A DNA stretch of 64,000 nucleotides from Phenylobacterium deserti (GTDB lineage Bacteria > Pseudomonadota > Alphaproteobacteria > Caulobacterales > Caulobacteraceae): contig CALQQB010000016.1 of NCBI GenBank assembly GCA_943332615.1, forward strand, positions 1 to 64,000, given 5' to 3'. The notes beneath the pieces were generated by a model. That model was given only the letters and a program-made list of their open reading frames with translations, did not search any database and was not told the origin of the DNA. Below are positions 19,489-28,512 of this stretch, piece by piece (positions within the stretch are counted from its first letter, which is position 1; every line of letters begins with the position of its first letter). A program made the position numbers and the translations under genes.

Positions 19489-20550
19489 ATGGCTGATAAT
19501 GTGAACACGAAGCCGGCCGCGGCGAAAGAAACCTACGACGATCGGCCGTTCCACTCCGACAACCTGCCGCCCGAAGTGCGCGCCCCGCTGGCGCTGTTCA
19601 AAGGCGAGGTTCCGCCCACGCCGGAGTGGTTCAAGTGGGCTGTGGCCCAGGAACCCGAGCAGACCTTCGTCACTTCGCATGGCACCAGGATCGAGGCGCT
19701 GAGCTGGGGCGAGATCGGCAAGCCCGGCCTGCTGCTGGTGCATGGCAACAGCGCACATGCCGAGTGGTGGAGCCCGCTGGCGCCCTACCTTGCCAAGGAC
19801 TACCGGGTCACCTCGATGTCGCTGGCCGGCATGGGAAATTCCGACTGGCGAGAAGTCTACCGCTTCCAGGATTTCGCCGACGACGCCGAAGCGGTGGCGC
19901 GGGCGACCGGGCTCTATGACGGCGGGCGCAAGCCGATCTACATCGGCCACTCATTCGGCGGCGGGCAGGTGTTCTTCACCGCTGCGCGCTATCCGCAGCA
20001 CATGCATGCGGCGATCCTGGTGGATACCGGCTTCGGTGGCCCGCCGCCCGAGGTGCTGGAAGAACGCAAGAAGCGCCAGGAGGTGCTGGCCAGCAACCCC
20101 AGCCCGGACCGGCCGACCCGCATCTATCCGACCCTGGCCAAGGCGCTGGAGCGGTTCCGGCTGATGCCGCCGCAGCCGGCTGAAAACTACTACGTCCTCG
20201 ACTTCATCGCCCGGCGCTCACTGAAGCGGGCGCCTCTCCCCGGAGGGCAAACGGGCCCTGATGGCTCGGGCGAAGGCTGGACGTGGAAGTTCGATCCCAA
20301 CATGTGGGAGAAGATGGATCGCACCGACGGCAATTTTGGCGGCGCGATGCCGAAGCTGCAGGTGCCGATGATCCACCTCTACGGCGACCGCAGCCGGATC
20401 ATCGACCGCAAGAAATCGGGCGAGCCCAGTTTCCTGGACGGGCAGGTCCAGGAGATCGAAATCCCGGATTCACACCACCATGTGATGATCGATCAGCCGC
20501 TCGCATTGGTCGCAGCCCTCCGGACCCTTTTGGCGTCCTGGCCGGGTTGA
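19489..20550 (+). CDS. Alpha/beta hydrolase
   Basis: The 353-residue protein has the alpha/beta hydrolase fold: oxyanion segment LLVHGNSAHAEWW, nucleophile elbow GHSFGG, an acid in the HLYGDRSRI strand, and a C-terminal catalytic His in PDSHHHVMID. An N-terminal extension of about 60 residues precedes the core. It has no signal peptide, so the enzyme is likely cytosolic. Substrate is unknown; epoxide-hydrolase, dehalogenase and esterase relatives all share these features. It starts 45 bases after the lipoprotein gene with no clear ribosome binding site. Confidence 0.88.
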   Translation: MADNVNTKPAAAKETYDDRPFHSDNLPPEVRAPLALFKGEVPPTPEWFKWAVAQEPEQTFVTSHGTRIEALSWGEIGKPGLLLVHGNSAHAEWWSPLAPYLAKDYRVTSMSLAGMGNSDWREVYRFQDFADDAEAVARATGLYDGGRKPIYIGHSFGGGQVFFTAARYPQHMHAAILVDTGFGGPPPEVLEERKKRQEVLASNPSPDRPTRIYPTLAKALERFRLMPPQPAENYYVLDFIARRSLKRAPLPGGQTGPDGSGEGWTWKFDPNMWEKMDRTDGNFGGAMPKLQVPMIHLYGDRSRIIDRKKSGEPSFLDGQVQEIEIPDSHHHVMIDQPLALVAALRTLLASWPG

Positions 20551-20615
20551 GTAGGACGGGCGCATCGTGTATCGCCCCGGATGACCTTCCCCTTCATCGA
20601 AGAGTGAAAAAGCCC

Positions 20616-20849
20616 ATGGCTGGCGACTACCACCACGGCGAGATGGACATCACCGAGCAGGCGTCCACGTTCCATCTGGTGATGGGCATGACCAAGTGGG
20701 GCTCCCTGGTCCTGGCGTCGTTCCTGCTGTTCGTGGTGCTGTGGTTCTGCACCCCCAGCGCCGGCTTCATGGGCGGGGCCATCGCCGGCTTCATCTTGCT
20801 GGTGCTAGGCATCGTTTTCCTGCGCGAAAAGCCCGCGCCCGCGCACTGA
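20616..20849 (+). CDS. aa3-type cytochrome c oxidase subunit IV
   Basis: This 77-residue protein has the family's short cytosolic N-terminus (DYHHGEMDITEQASTFH), then two hydrophobic segments, WGSLVLASFLLFVVLWFC and GAIAGFILLVLGIVFL. Bacterial subunit IV is a small accessory peptide attached to aa3 oxidase in Alphaproteobacteria; the main oxidase genes are elsewhere. The gene sits upstream of the transhydrogenase operon, as in several relatives, but a 374-base repeat-bearing gap separates them. Confidence 0.88.
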   Translation: MAGDYHHGEMDITEQASTFHLVMGMTKWGSLVLASFLLFVVLWFCTPSAGFMGGAIAGFILLVLGIVFLREKPAPAH

Positions 20850-21223
20850 CGCATTCCGACCACTATTGACGGCCCGCGCGCGAAGCGGGGGTTCTGTCAC
20901 GTCTGGAGGAGCCGCGCAGGGCGTAGCGTTCTTTGAACCGCGAACGAACGCAAAACCGACGCGAACACGCCCTGCCGCTGGATGGGCCGCAGGCCAGATC
21001 TTGCGGGCTCAGGTGTCCGATCCTTGGCCTTCGGCTCCGATCCCGCACGCGCGTTCGCGTCGGTTTTGCGTTCGTTCGCGGATCCAAATTCTTGCAGCGC
21101 CGCTGCGCAGCCAGCCGCCCGAGGCAGCGGCGCTCTGGTGGTCGGGCCTTGGCTGGACAGGGGGTTGCGACCACTCCTATGGTCTCGCCGCGCTGTCTGG
21201 ACTGAACGGGAATATCGCGGACC
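20850..21223. other. 374-base intergenic region with a long inverted repeat
   Basis: I see no credible gene here. The open frames present are Arg-rich, lack ribosome sites and simply reflect the repeat arms. The main content is a 142-base inverted-repeat element (20939-21080). The last 40 bases before pntAA should hold its promoter, though no clear boxes are visible. Confidence 0.6.
20939..21080. repeat. Near-perfect 32-bp inverted repeat with 78-base spacer
   Basis: The left arm (20939-20970) and right arm (21049-21080) are reverse complements over 32 bases with one mismatch. They share the core CGAACGAACGCAAAACCGAC. The spacer is GC-rich and contains smaller repeats (CCGATCC and CCGATCCC). 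The size and structure resemble a miniature inverted-repeat or REP-like element. No target-site duplication is obvious. Confidence 0.85.
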
Positions 21224-22357
21224 ATGGCTGTCATCGCCGTCACCAAGGAGCGCCGTACCGGGGAGACCCGCGTGGCCGCCGTGCCCGAGACGGTGAAGAA
21301 GCTGATCGGCGCCGGATTCTCTGTGGTGGTGGAGACAGGCGCCGGCGCGGCCGCCGCTTATCTGGACGCCGACTACGAGGCGGCCGGCGCTTCGCTGGCG
21401 ACGACCGCCAAGGAGGCGCTGGCCAAGGCCGACATCCTGTTCAAGGTGCGCGCGCTAGAGGCCGACGAGATCGCGGCGCTGAAGACCGGCACGATCGTGG
21501 TCGCCACGCTCAACCCCTACATGGAGCGCGCGGCGCTGGACGGGCTGGCTAAGGCCGGGGCGATCGCCTTTGCCATGGAGTTCGTGCCGCGGATCACCCG
21601 GGCGCAGGTGATGGACGTGCTGTCGTCACAGGCCAACCTCGCCGGTTACCGCGCGGTGATCGAGGCGGCGGAGGCCTATGGCAAGGCGATTCCGATGATG
21701 ATGACGGCGGCCGGCACGATCGCCGCCGCCAAGGTATTCATCATGGGCGTTGGCGTCGCGGGCCTGCAGGCGATCGCCACGGCCCGGCGTCTCGGTGCGG
21801 TGGTCACGGCGACCGACGTGCGGCCGGCCACCAAGGAGCAGGTCGAGAGCCTGGGCGCCAAATTTCTCGCTGTAGAAGACGAGGAGTTCAAGAACGCCCA
21901 GACCACCGGCGGTTACGCCAAGGAGATGAGCGCGGAATACCAGGCCAAGCAGGCCGAGTTGCTCACCGCCCATATCGCCAAGCAGGACATCGTGATCACC
22001 ACAGCCCTGATCCCGGGCCGTCCGGCGCCAAGGCTGGTCAGCGCCGCCCAGGTCGCCTCAATGAAGCCGGGCTCGGTGCTGGTGGACCTGGCCGTCGAGC
22101 AGGGCGGCAACGTCGAGGGCGTGAAGCTGGGCGAAGTGGCCGTCACCGCCAATGGCGCGAAGATCATGGGCATCCCCAACCTCCCCGGCCGCGTGGCGAC
22201 CGACGCTTCGGCGCTCTACGCCCGCAACCTGTTCGCCTTCGCTGGCCTGTTCCTGACCAAGGACGGCGCCTTCGCCCCCGATTACGAGGACGAGATCCTG
22301 AAGGCGGCTCTGGTCACCCAGGGCGGCGCGGTCGTCCATCCGTCCCTGAAGTCTTGA
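21224..22357 (+). CDS. pntAA: NAD(P) transhydrogenase subunit alpha, part 1
   Basis: PntAA is the soluble NAD(H)-binding domain I of the proton-translocating transhydrogenase, which uses the proton gradient to move hydride from NADH to NADP and supply NADPH. The 377-residue protein shows MTAAGTIAAAKVFIMGVGVAGLQAIATARRLGA (nucleotide-binding fold) and the mobile-loop region with ALIPGRPAP. In this lineage the alpha chain is split, and PntAB follows 15 bases downstream. The three genes pntAA, pntAB and pntB form an operon for the complete membrane enzyme. Confidence 0.96.
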   Translation: MAVIAVTKERRTGETRVAAVPETVKKLIGAGFSVVVETGAGAAAAYLDADYEAAGASLATTAKEALAKADILFKVRALEADEIAALKTGTIVVATLNPYMERAALDGLAKAGAIAFAMEFVPRITRAQVMDVLSSQANLAGYRAVIEAAEAYGKAIPMMMTAAGTIAAAKVFIMGVGVAGLQAIATARRLGAVVTATDVRPATKEQVESLGAKFLAVEDEEFKNAQTTGGYAKEMSAEYQAKQAELLTAHIAKQDIVITTALIPGRPAPRLVSAAQVASMKPGSVLVDLAVEQGGNVEGVKLGEVAVTANGAKIMGIPNLPGRVATDASALYARNLFAFAGLFLTKDGAFAPDYEDEILKAALVTQGGAVVHPSLKS

Positions 22358-22372
22358 ACCCCGGAGCCCTCG

Positions 22373-22707
22373 ATGGACGTCGATCCCACGATCTTCCGCC
22401 TGGCGATCTTCGTGCTGGCGATCTTCGTCGGCTACTACGTGGTCTGGAGCGTGACGCCGGCGCTGCACACGCCGCTGATGGCCGTGACCAACGCCATCTC
22501 CTCGGTGATCATCGTGGGCGCCCTGCTGGCCGCCGCGGCCAACACCCCGGGCGGTGAGCTGACCGGCGGCATCCTGATCTCCAAGGGCGCCGGCGCGATC
22601 GCCGCCGCCCTCGCCGCGGTCAACATCTTCGGCGGCTTCCTCGTCACCCAGCGGATGCTGGCGATGTACAAGAAGAAGGATCCCGCCGTGAAAAAGGACG
22701 CCGCGAA

Positions 22708-22711
<4 letters not shown>
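22373..22711 (+). CDS. pntAB: NAD(P) transhydrogenase subunit alpha, part 2 (membrane)
   Basis: This 112-residue protein is the short membrane portion of the split alpha subunit. It has three hydrophobic segments: [37 protein letters not shown] and [21 protein letters not shown]. The family motif [16 protein letters not shown] is intact. It ends in a lysine-rich tail and its stop overlaps the GTG start of pntB (GTGA), coupling their translation. It contributes to the proton channel of the transhydrogenase. Confidence 0.95.
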
Positions 22712-24117
<1,406 letters not shown>

Positions 24118-24235
24118 GCTCGCGGCTCGGCCGAGCGGTTTGGTTGCCGCCAACGTCTCAAACGCCTAGAAACCGCCTGCATCCGGTGTCAGGTCCAGGC
24201 CGTAGACAGGGCTGCGCCTGGGAGTTCTTCGAGCC

Positions 24236-25135
24236 GTGCCGGTCAGCATGCCAAGGTCGAACGGACGTCGCGGACGCCTGATCGCCGAGGCCGCCATCGT
24301 GGCGACCGCGGCGCTCAGCGCCTTCGCGGTGGCGCGAGCTTCGCTGGTGATGCCGGCCAGGACCGGACTTCCGGCACCCCCACCCCTCGCCGCGGCGCCC
24401 CCCAAAGCCGTCGCCGGCTTCTCACAAGGCGTGGTGGAAGACGCCTTCCTGATCGCCTTTGTCGAGCCGGTGCCCGGTCACGCCGTGGTCTCGCCCTTCG
24501 GGCTGCGACAGCTGCCCTGGGAGGAGAATGGCCGGCTGCACGAGGGCGTCGATATTTCTGCGGATGCCGGGGTCCCCGTGCGGGTCGCCGCCGAGGGCGT
24601 GGTGGTGGTCGCAGGCGAGGGCGGCGGTTATGGCCGCTACGTGGTCGTCCGCCACGCGGTGGGCCTGCGGACCTTCTACGCCCACCTGGGCCGGATCGGG
24701 GCTAGCGTAAAGCCTGGGGTTGCCGTGGCGGCGGGCGATGCCGTCGGCGTGGTGGGCAACACAGGTTCGTCCACCGGCCCACACCTGCACTTCGAGATCC
24801 GCGACGCCGCCGATCATCCGCTCGACCCGGCCATGTTCCTGGGCCGCGCCTTCGCCGAGAAGGGCGACCTGCCCCTGGACAAGGCCAAGCGCTACTCCGG
24901 CCGCGTCCGGATCGCCTATGTCTCGAACATTCCGGCCAGCAAGCAGGCGCTGATGGACGCGCGCGCCGACAAGCCGATCACCATCCGCCGATCGAGCGTG
25001 ATCGAGGACATGGCCGCGGCGGACCGCAATCTGGACGGCCAGGCCAAGGCGGCGGCCAAAAGCGAGAAGATCGACGGGCTGAAGGGCCTCTCCATCGGTC
25101 CCGACGGCCGGCCCCGGGCCCAGCTCAGCCTATAG
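24236..25135 (+). CDS. M23 family metallopeptidase (LytM domain)
   Basis: The 299-residue protein has an N-terminal membrane anchor or uncleaved signal (LIAEAAIVATAALSAFAVARASLV) and a LytM-type domain at about residues 80-210. The zinc ligands are visible: His102 and Asp106 in LHEGVDISAD, and HLHFE with His183 and His185. Such enzymes cut peptidoglycan cross-bridges or act as activators of amidases. About 90 residues of charged, helical tail follow the domain. The start is GTG 24236; ATG 24248 is an equally possible start. It faces the periplasm. Confidence 0.9.
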   Translation: MPVSMPRSNGRRGRLIAEAAIVATAALSAFAVARASLVMPARTGLPAPPPLAAAPPKAVAGFSQGVVEDAFLIAFVEPVPGHAVVSPFGLRQLPWEENGRLHEGVDISADAGVPVRVAAEGVVVVAGEGGGYGRYVVVRHAVGLRTFYAHLGRIGASVKPGVAVAAGDAVGVVGNTGSSTGPHLHFEIRDAADHPLDPAMFLGRAFAEKGDLPLDKAKRYSGRVRIAYVSNIPASKQALMDARADKPITIRRSSVIEDMAAADRNLDGQAKAAAKSEKIDGLKGLSIGPDGRPRAQLSL

Positions 25136-25241
25136 AGGCGCTGGGGGCGTAGACGCTCAAAAGGCAAGAGAACAACGGAAAGCAGGGATCGACGTCGCCG
25201 CGCTTCCCGCTCATATCCGCAGGGACAGGGAGATCGATCAC

Positions 25242-26288
25242 ATGAAGTACAAGCAGTTGGGCCGGACGGGGCTCTATGTGTCGGAAATCTGCCTGGGGAC
25301 GATGACGTTCGGGGGCGGTCAGGACGCCGGGATCTGGAAGGCGATCGGCTCGCTGCCGCAGGGCGAGGTGGACGCGATCATGCAGAGCGCGCTGGCCAGC
25401 GGAGTGAACTTCTTCGACACCGCCGACGTCTATTCATTCGGCGAGTCAGAGAAGCGACTGGGCCAGTCGCTGAAAAACCTGGGGGCGGCGCGCAAAGACG
25501 TGGTTCTGGCCACCAAGGTGTTCGGCCAGATGGGCCCGGGGCCGAATGACCGCGGCGCCTCGCGCGGGCACATTATGGACTCGGTGAAGACCAGCCTGGA
25601 ACGGCTGCAGACCGACCACATCGACCTGTACCAGATCCACGGCAACGACACGGTCACCCCGATCGACGAGACGCTGCGGGCTCTGGACGACCTGGTGAGC
25701 GAGGGGCTGGTCCGCTACGTGGGCGTCTCCAACTGGGCGGCCTGGAAGATCGCCAAGGCGCTGGGCGTGTCGGAGGCCCGGGGCTATGCCCGCTTCGACA
25801 CCCTGCAGGCCTACTATACCATCGCCGGGCGCGACCTGGAGCGTGACCTCGTCCCGATGCTGACCAGCGAGGGGCTGGGCCTGATGGTCTGGTCGCCGCT
25901 GGCCGGCGGGCTGTTGTCGGGCAAGTTCGGGCCGGGCTCGAACAATCCGACCGACGCGCGGCGCACCAACTTCGACTTCCCGCCGGTGGAGCGGGACCGC
26001 GCCTGGAAGTGCGTCGAGGTGATGCGCGCGGTGGGCGAGGCGCATGGAGTGTCGGTTGCCCGGGTGGCGCTGGCCTGGCTGCTGGCCAAGCCGCACGTGA
26101 TGAGCGTGATCATCGGGGCCAAGACGCCGGAGCAGCTGGAGGACAACCTGGCCGCCGTCGATCTGATGCTGACGGCGGATGAGATGACCCGCCTGGACGA
26201 GGTGAGCGAGCTGCCTGCGGAGTATCCCGGCTGGATGTTCGGCCGCCAGGGTGCGGGCCGCGTGCCCACCCCCTACAAAAAGGCCTGA
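25242..26288 (+). CDS. Aldo/keto reductase
   Basis: The 348-residue protein has the TIM-barrel AKR fold with the catalytic set Asp59, Tyr64, Lys92 and His133 (contexts FFDTADVYSFGES, VLATKVFG, IDLYQIHGND). It would reduce aldehydes or ketones with NADPH; the late VIIGAKTPEQLEDNL segment is the usual cofactor-binding region. It starts with MKYKQLGRTGLYVSE, the typical family N-terminus. An alpha/beta hydrolase gene begins four bases past its stop, so they form an operon. Confidence 0.93.
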   Translation: MKYKQLGRTGLYVSEICLGTMTFGGGQDAGIWKAIGSLPQGEVDAIMQSALASGVNFFDTADVYSFGESEKRLGQSLKNLGAARKDVVLATKVFGQMGPGPNDRGASRGHIMDSVKTSLERLQTDHIDLYQIHGNDTVTPIDETLRALDDLVSEGLVRYVGVSNWAAWKIAKALGVSEARGYARFDTLQAYYTIAGRDLERDLVPMLTSEGLGLMVWSPLAGGLLSGKFGPGSNNPTDARRTNFDFPPVERDRAWKCVEVMRAVGEAHGVSVARVALAWLLAKPHVMSVIIGAKTPEQLEDNLAAVDLMLTADEMTRLDEVSELPAEYPGWMFGRQGAGRVPTPYKKA

Positions 26289-26292
26289 CAGC

Positions 26293-27156
26293 TTGGCGCG
26301 GATCGCCTTCCGCGGCGAGCGGATCGACATCGGCGGGCGATCCCTGCGGATGGTGCGCGCCGGGCCGGCGCTGGCGGACCGCAAGGGTCCGCTGGTGGTC
26401 TGCGAGCACGGCGCCTTCGGCTGTGGGACCGACTGGGCGGTGGTGCAGGAACGGCTGGCGGCGCGCGGGCTGGCCAGCCTGGCCTACGACCGCGCCGGCA
26501 TCGGCCACTCGGACCCAGGGCCGGAACCGCGCGACGGGCGGGCGATCAACGACGATCTGGAAGCCTTGCTGGACAAGCTGGGCGAGACCGGCCCGATCCT
26601 GCTGGCCGGCCACTCCATGGGCGGGCTGATCGTGCGACTGTTCGTGCTGGAGCGGACGCGGCCGGTGGCCGGGGTGGTATTCGTGGACGCGGTGACGCCT
26701 GAGGTGCTGGGCCTGCCCGGCGGCGCGCCAGCGATCCACACCTTCGGCGTCCTGTTGCAGGCGGTGAGCCACGGCGCGAAGCTGGGGATGATGGTTCCGA
26801 TCTCCTACCTCACCGGCAACCTGATCGGGTTGCCCGGCGAGGCGGCGGCGGAGAAGCGGCGCATCCACGCCATGGCCCCGCATGCCCGAGGCGCAGCGGC
26901 GGAGGTGACCGCCTGGCCAGCGACCTCGAAGCTGGCGGGGGCGGCGGAGATGCCGCTCGACCTGCCTGTGGCGGTGGTGATGGCGGGATCGCCCGCGTCG
27001 CGCGGGCCGCTGAAGGCGCTGCAGGAGAAACCGGCCAAGCGGGCGCTGCACGGCTACATCGAGCACGTGACGGCCTCGACGCACGCCAACCTGCTGGGGC
27101 CGCACTACGCCGACGCGATCCTGCGCGGCGTGGAGCATGTGCTGGCGGCGGGTTAG
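26293..27156 (+). CDS. Alpha/beta hydrolase
   Basis: The 287-residue protein contains the oxyanion segment CEHGAFGCGTDW, the nucleophile elbow GHSMGG, and a C-terminal histidine in IEHVTASTHANLLGP. I chose TTG 26293, four bases after the aldo/keto reductase stop; the in-frame GTG at 26251 would overlap that gene by 38 bases and add residues unlike the fold. It has no signal peptide. The stop overlaps the tilS stop on the other strand by four bases. Substrate unknown; co-expression with an AKR may indicate a shared catabolic step, which is inference. Confidence 0.86.
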   Translation: MARIAFRGERIDIGGRSLRMVRAGPALADRKGPLVVCEHGAFGCGTDWAVVQERLAARGLASLAYDRAGIGHSDPGPEPRDGRAINDDLEALLDKLGETGPILLAGHSMGGLIVRLFVLERTRPVAGVVFVDAVTPEVLGLPGGAPAIHTFGVLLQAVSHGAKLGMMVPISYLTGNLIGLPGEAAAEKRRIHAMAPHARGAAAEVTAWPATSKLAGAAEMPLDLPVAVVMAGSPASRGPLKALQEKPAKRALHGYIEHVTASTHANLLGPHYADAILRGVEHVLAAG

Positions 27157-28364
27157 TCAGGCTCGCAGTCGATCAGGCCGGCGGCGGCGCGCAGGCGTGG
27201 CCCAACGAGGCTGTCGCCTCCCGTCAAAGCCGGGCAGATGACGACGCCTTCAGGGGTCACTTTGGCCGGCAGGGCACCGCGGGCGGCGGCAGGGATGGCC
27301 TTCAGGGCCCGCTGTTGATCGGACGGCAGCTGGCGGGTGAGACCGGCCAGACGGCGGGCTTGGCTGGCGGCGTCGGCGGTGAGTTCGAAGCGGCCGTCCC
27401 AGACCTCTGCGCGGCCGGGCCTCAGATCGATCGCGGCCAGACCGCCGCGTGCGGCTTCGCCGGCCTCGCGGAAGATACGGATGTCCGTCGCGTCGGCCTC
27501 CAGGCGGGCGCCGGCAAGGGTGGCGACGACGGAGCCTTCGCCGCGCAAGGCATCGGTAGCGCGGGCGATGCGGGCGGTGGCCGGCCTGCGCTCGCCACCG
27601 CCGGCGCAGACGGACGCGAGCGCCACGAAGCGCCGGGCGTCGGCCGGCGCAACGGCCCGCAGCGCCGCGCGGGCGAGGGTGATGATGCCGGCATGTTCGG
27701 TCGCCGCGGAGGCTAGGCCGAGGTGCCCGGGGTCCGATCTCTCCGGCAGAATCTCATTGGTGAGGCGGGCGCGACTGCGGGCGTACCGGGGATCGACGTT
27801 TGCGGGGTCGTCGATCCAGGTCTCGCCTCGCGCCGCGAGCCAGGCACGCAGGTCGGCGCGACGGACATCCAGCAGGGCGCGCAGGAGGAAGATGTCACGG
27901 CCCTCGGGCCAGACCGGCGATGGCGCCCACACGCGAGGGTCAGGGACAGTCGAACCGGCGGCGCGCATGGCGGCGGCCTCGCGCCGGTCATCGGCCGTGT
28001 GGCCCATAAGGATCACCCGTGCACCGACGTCACGGGCGGCGTCAGCCAGCAGCCGGTGACGGGCGAGGCGGGCGGCGGCCGGGAGGCCCCTGGCGGGCTT
28101 GTCGCCGGTCCAGGCGAGGGCGTGGAAGGGGCGGCCGAGGCGCTCGGCCGTGGCGGCGCAGGCGGCAGTCCAGGCGCCGCTGCGCGCGTTCAGGCGGTGG
28201 TCCACGGTGAGGATGACGAGGTCGCGGCCAGCCTCGCGGGCCCAGGCGTCGGCGATCAGGGTCAGGGCCAGGGAGTCGCCGCCGCCGGAGAGGGCGATGG
28301 CGATGGCGCGCGGGTGGCAGCGAAGGAGACGGCGGTCGAGAACACTACGAACACGCTCTGCCAA
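27153..28364 (-). CDS. tilS: tRNA(Ile)-lysidine synthetase
   Basis: TilS attaches lysine to C34 of the CAU-anticodon isoleucine tRNA so that it reads AUA, an essential modification. The PP-loop ATP-binding motif SGGGDSLAL is intact, followed by LVILTVDHRLN and the MGHTADDRREAAAMRAAGS segment typical of TilS. The C-terminal region is short and divergent, as often seen in Alphaproteobacteria. The start is uncertain: TTG 28364 lies just inside a repeat, whereas ATG 28448 would translate part of the repeat (SGRDKPGHDG) into the N-terminus. I prefer the TTG because the fold begins right after it. Confidence 0.88.
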   Translation of the reverse strand: MAERVRSVLDRRLLRCHPRAIAIALSGGGDSLALTLIADAWAREAGRDLVILTVDHRLNARSGAWTAACAATAERLGRPFHALAWTGDKPARGLPAAARLARHRLLADAARDVGARVILMGHTADDRREAAAMRAAGSTVPDPRVWAPSPVWPEGRDIFLLRALLDVRRADLRAWLAARGETWIDDPANVDPRYARSRARLTNEILPERSDPGHLGLASAATEHAGIITLARAALRAVAPADARRFVALASVCAGGGERRPATARIARATDALRGEGSVVATLAGARLEADATDIRIFREAGEAARGGLAAIDLRPGRAEVWDGRFELTADAASQARRLAGLTRQLPSDQQRALKAIPAAARGALPAKVTPEGVVICPALTGGDSLVGPRLRAAAGLIDCEPD

Positions 28365-28373
28365 CCGTCCGTC

Positions 28374-28494
28374 GTGGCCGGGTTTGTCCCGGCCACTCAG
28401 AGACGGTGGCGGCGCGGCCGAGATCGCGGTGGCGTCGCCGTGTTTCATCCTGCCACCATCGGCGCTTCTGAGTGGCCGGGACAAGCCCGGCCAC
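28374..28494. repeat. Inverted pair of GTGGCCGGG hairpin repeats
   Basis: A 28-base unit at 28374-28401 is repeated in inverted orientation at 28467-28494 with one mismatch, separated by 65 bases. Each unit is itself a hairpin with a 9-bp stem (GTGGCCGGG and CCCGGCCAC) and a 5-base loop. When translated, such units give peptides like SGRDKPGHDG and VAGFVPATQ, which are widespread in alphaproteobacterial genomes as dispersed palindromic repeats. It lies between tilS and the quinohemoprotein gene. Confidence 0.85.
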
Positions 28495-28512
28495 AACGCA
28501 CTAGTGGTGGAA

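Noticed and set aside
20863-21246. Arg-rich open frames over the inverted repeat on both strands
   Set aside because: Their sequences simply translate the repeat arms (RTNAKPTRTR-like); no ribosome site or homologous fold.
24118-24150. GCTCGGCCGAGC after pntB as a terminator
   Set aside because: It is a palindrome without loop space and only a weak T-run follows, so it cannot fold into a proper intrinsic terminator.
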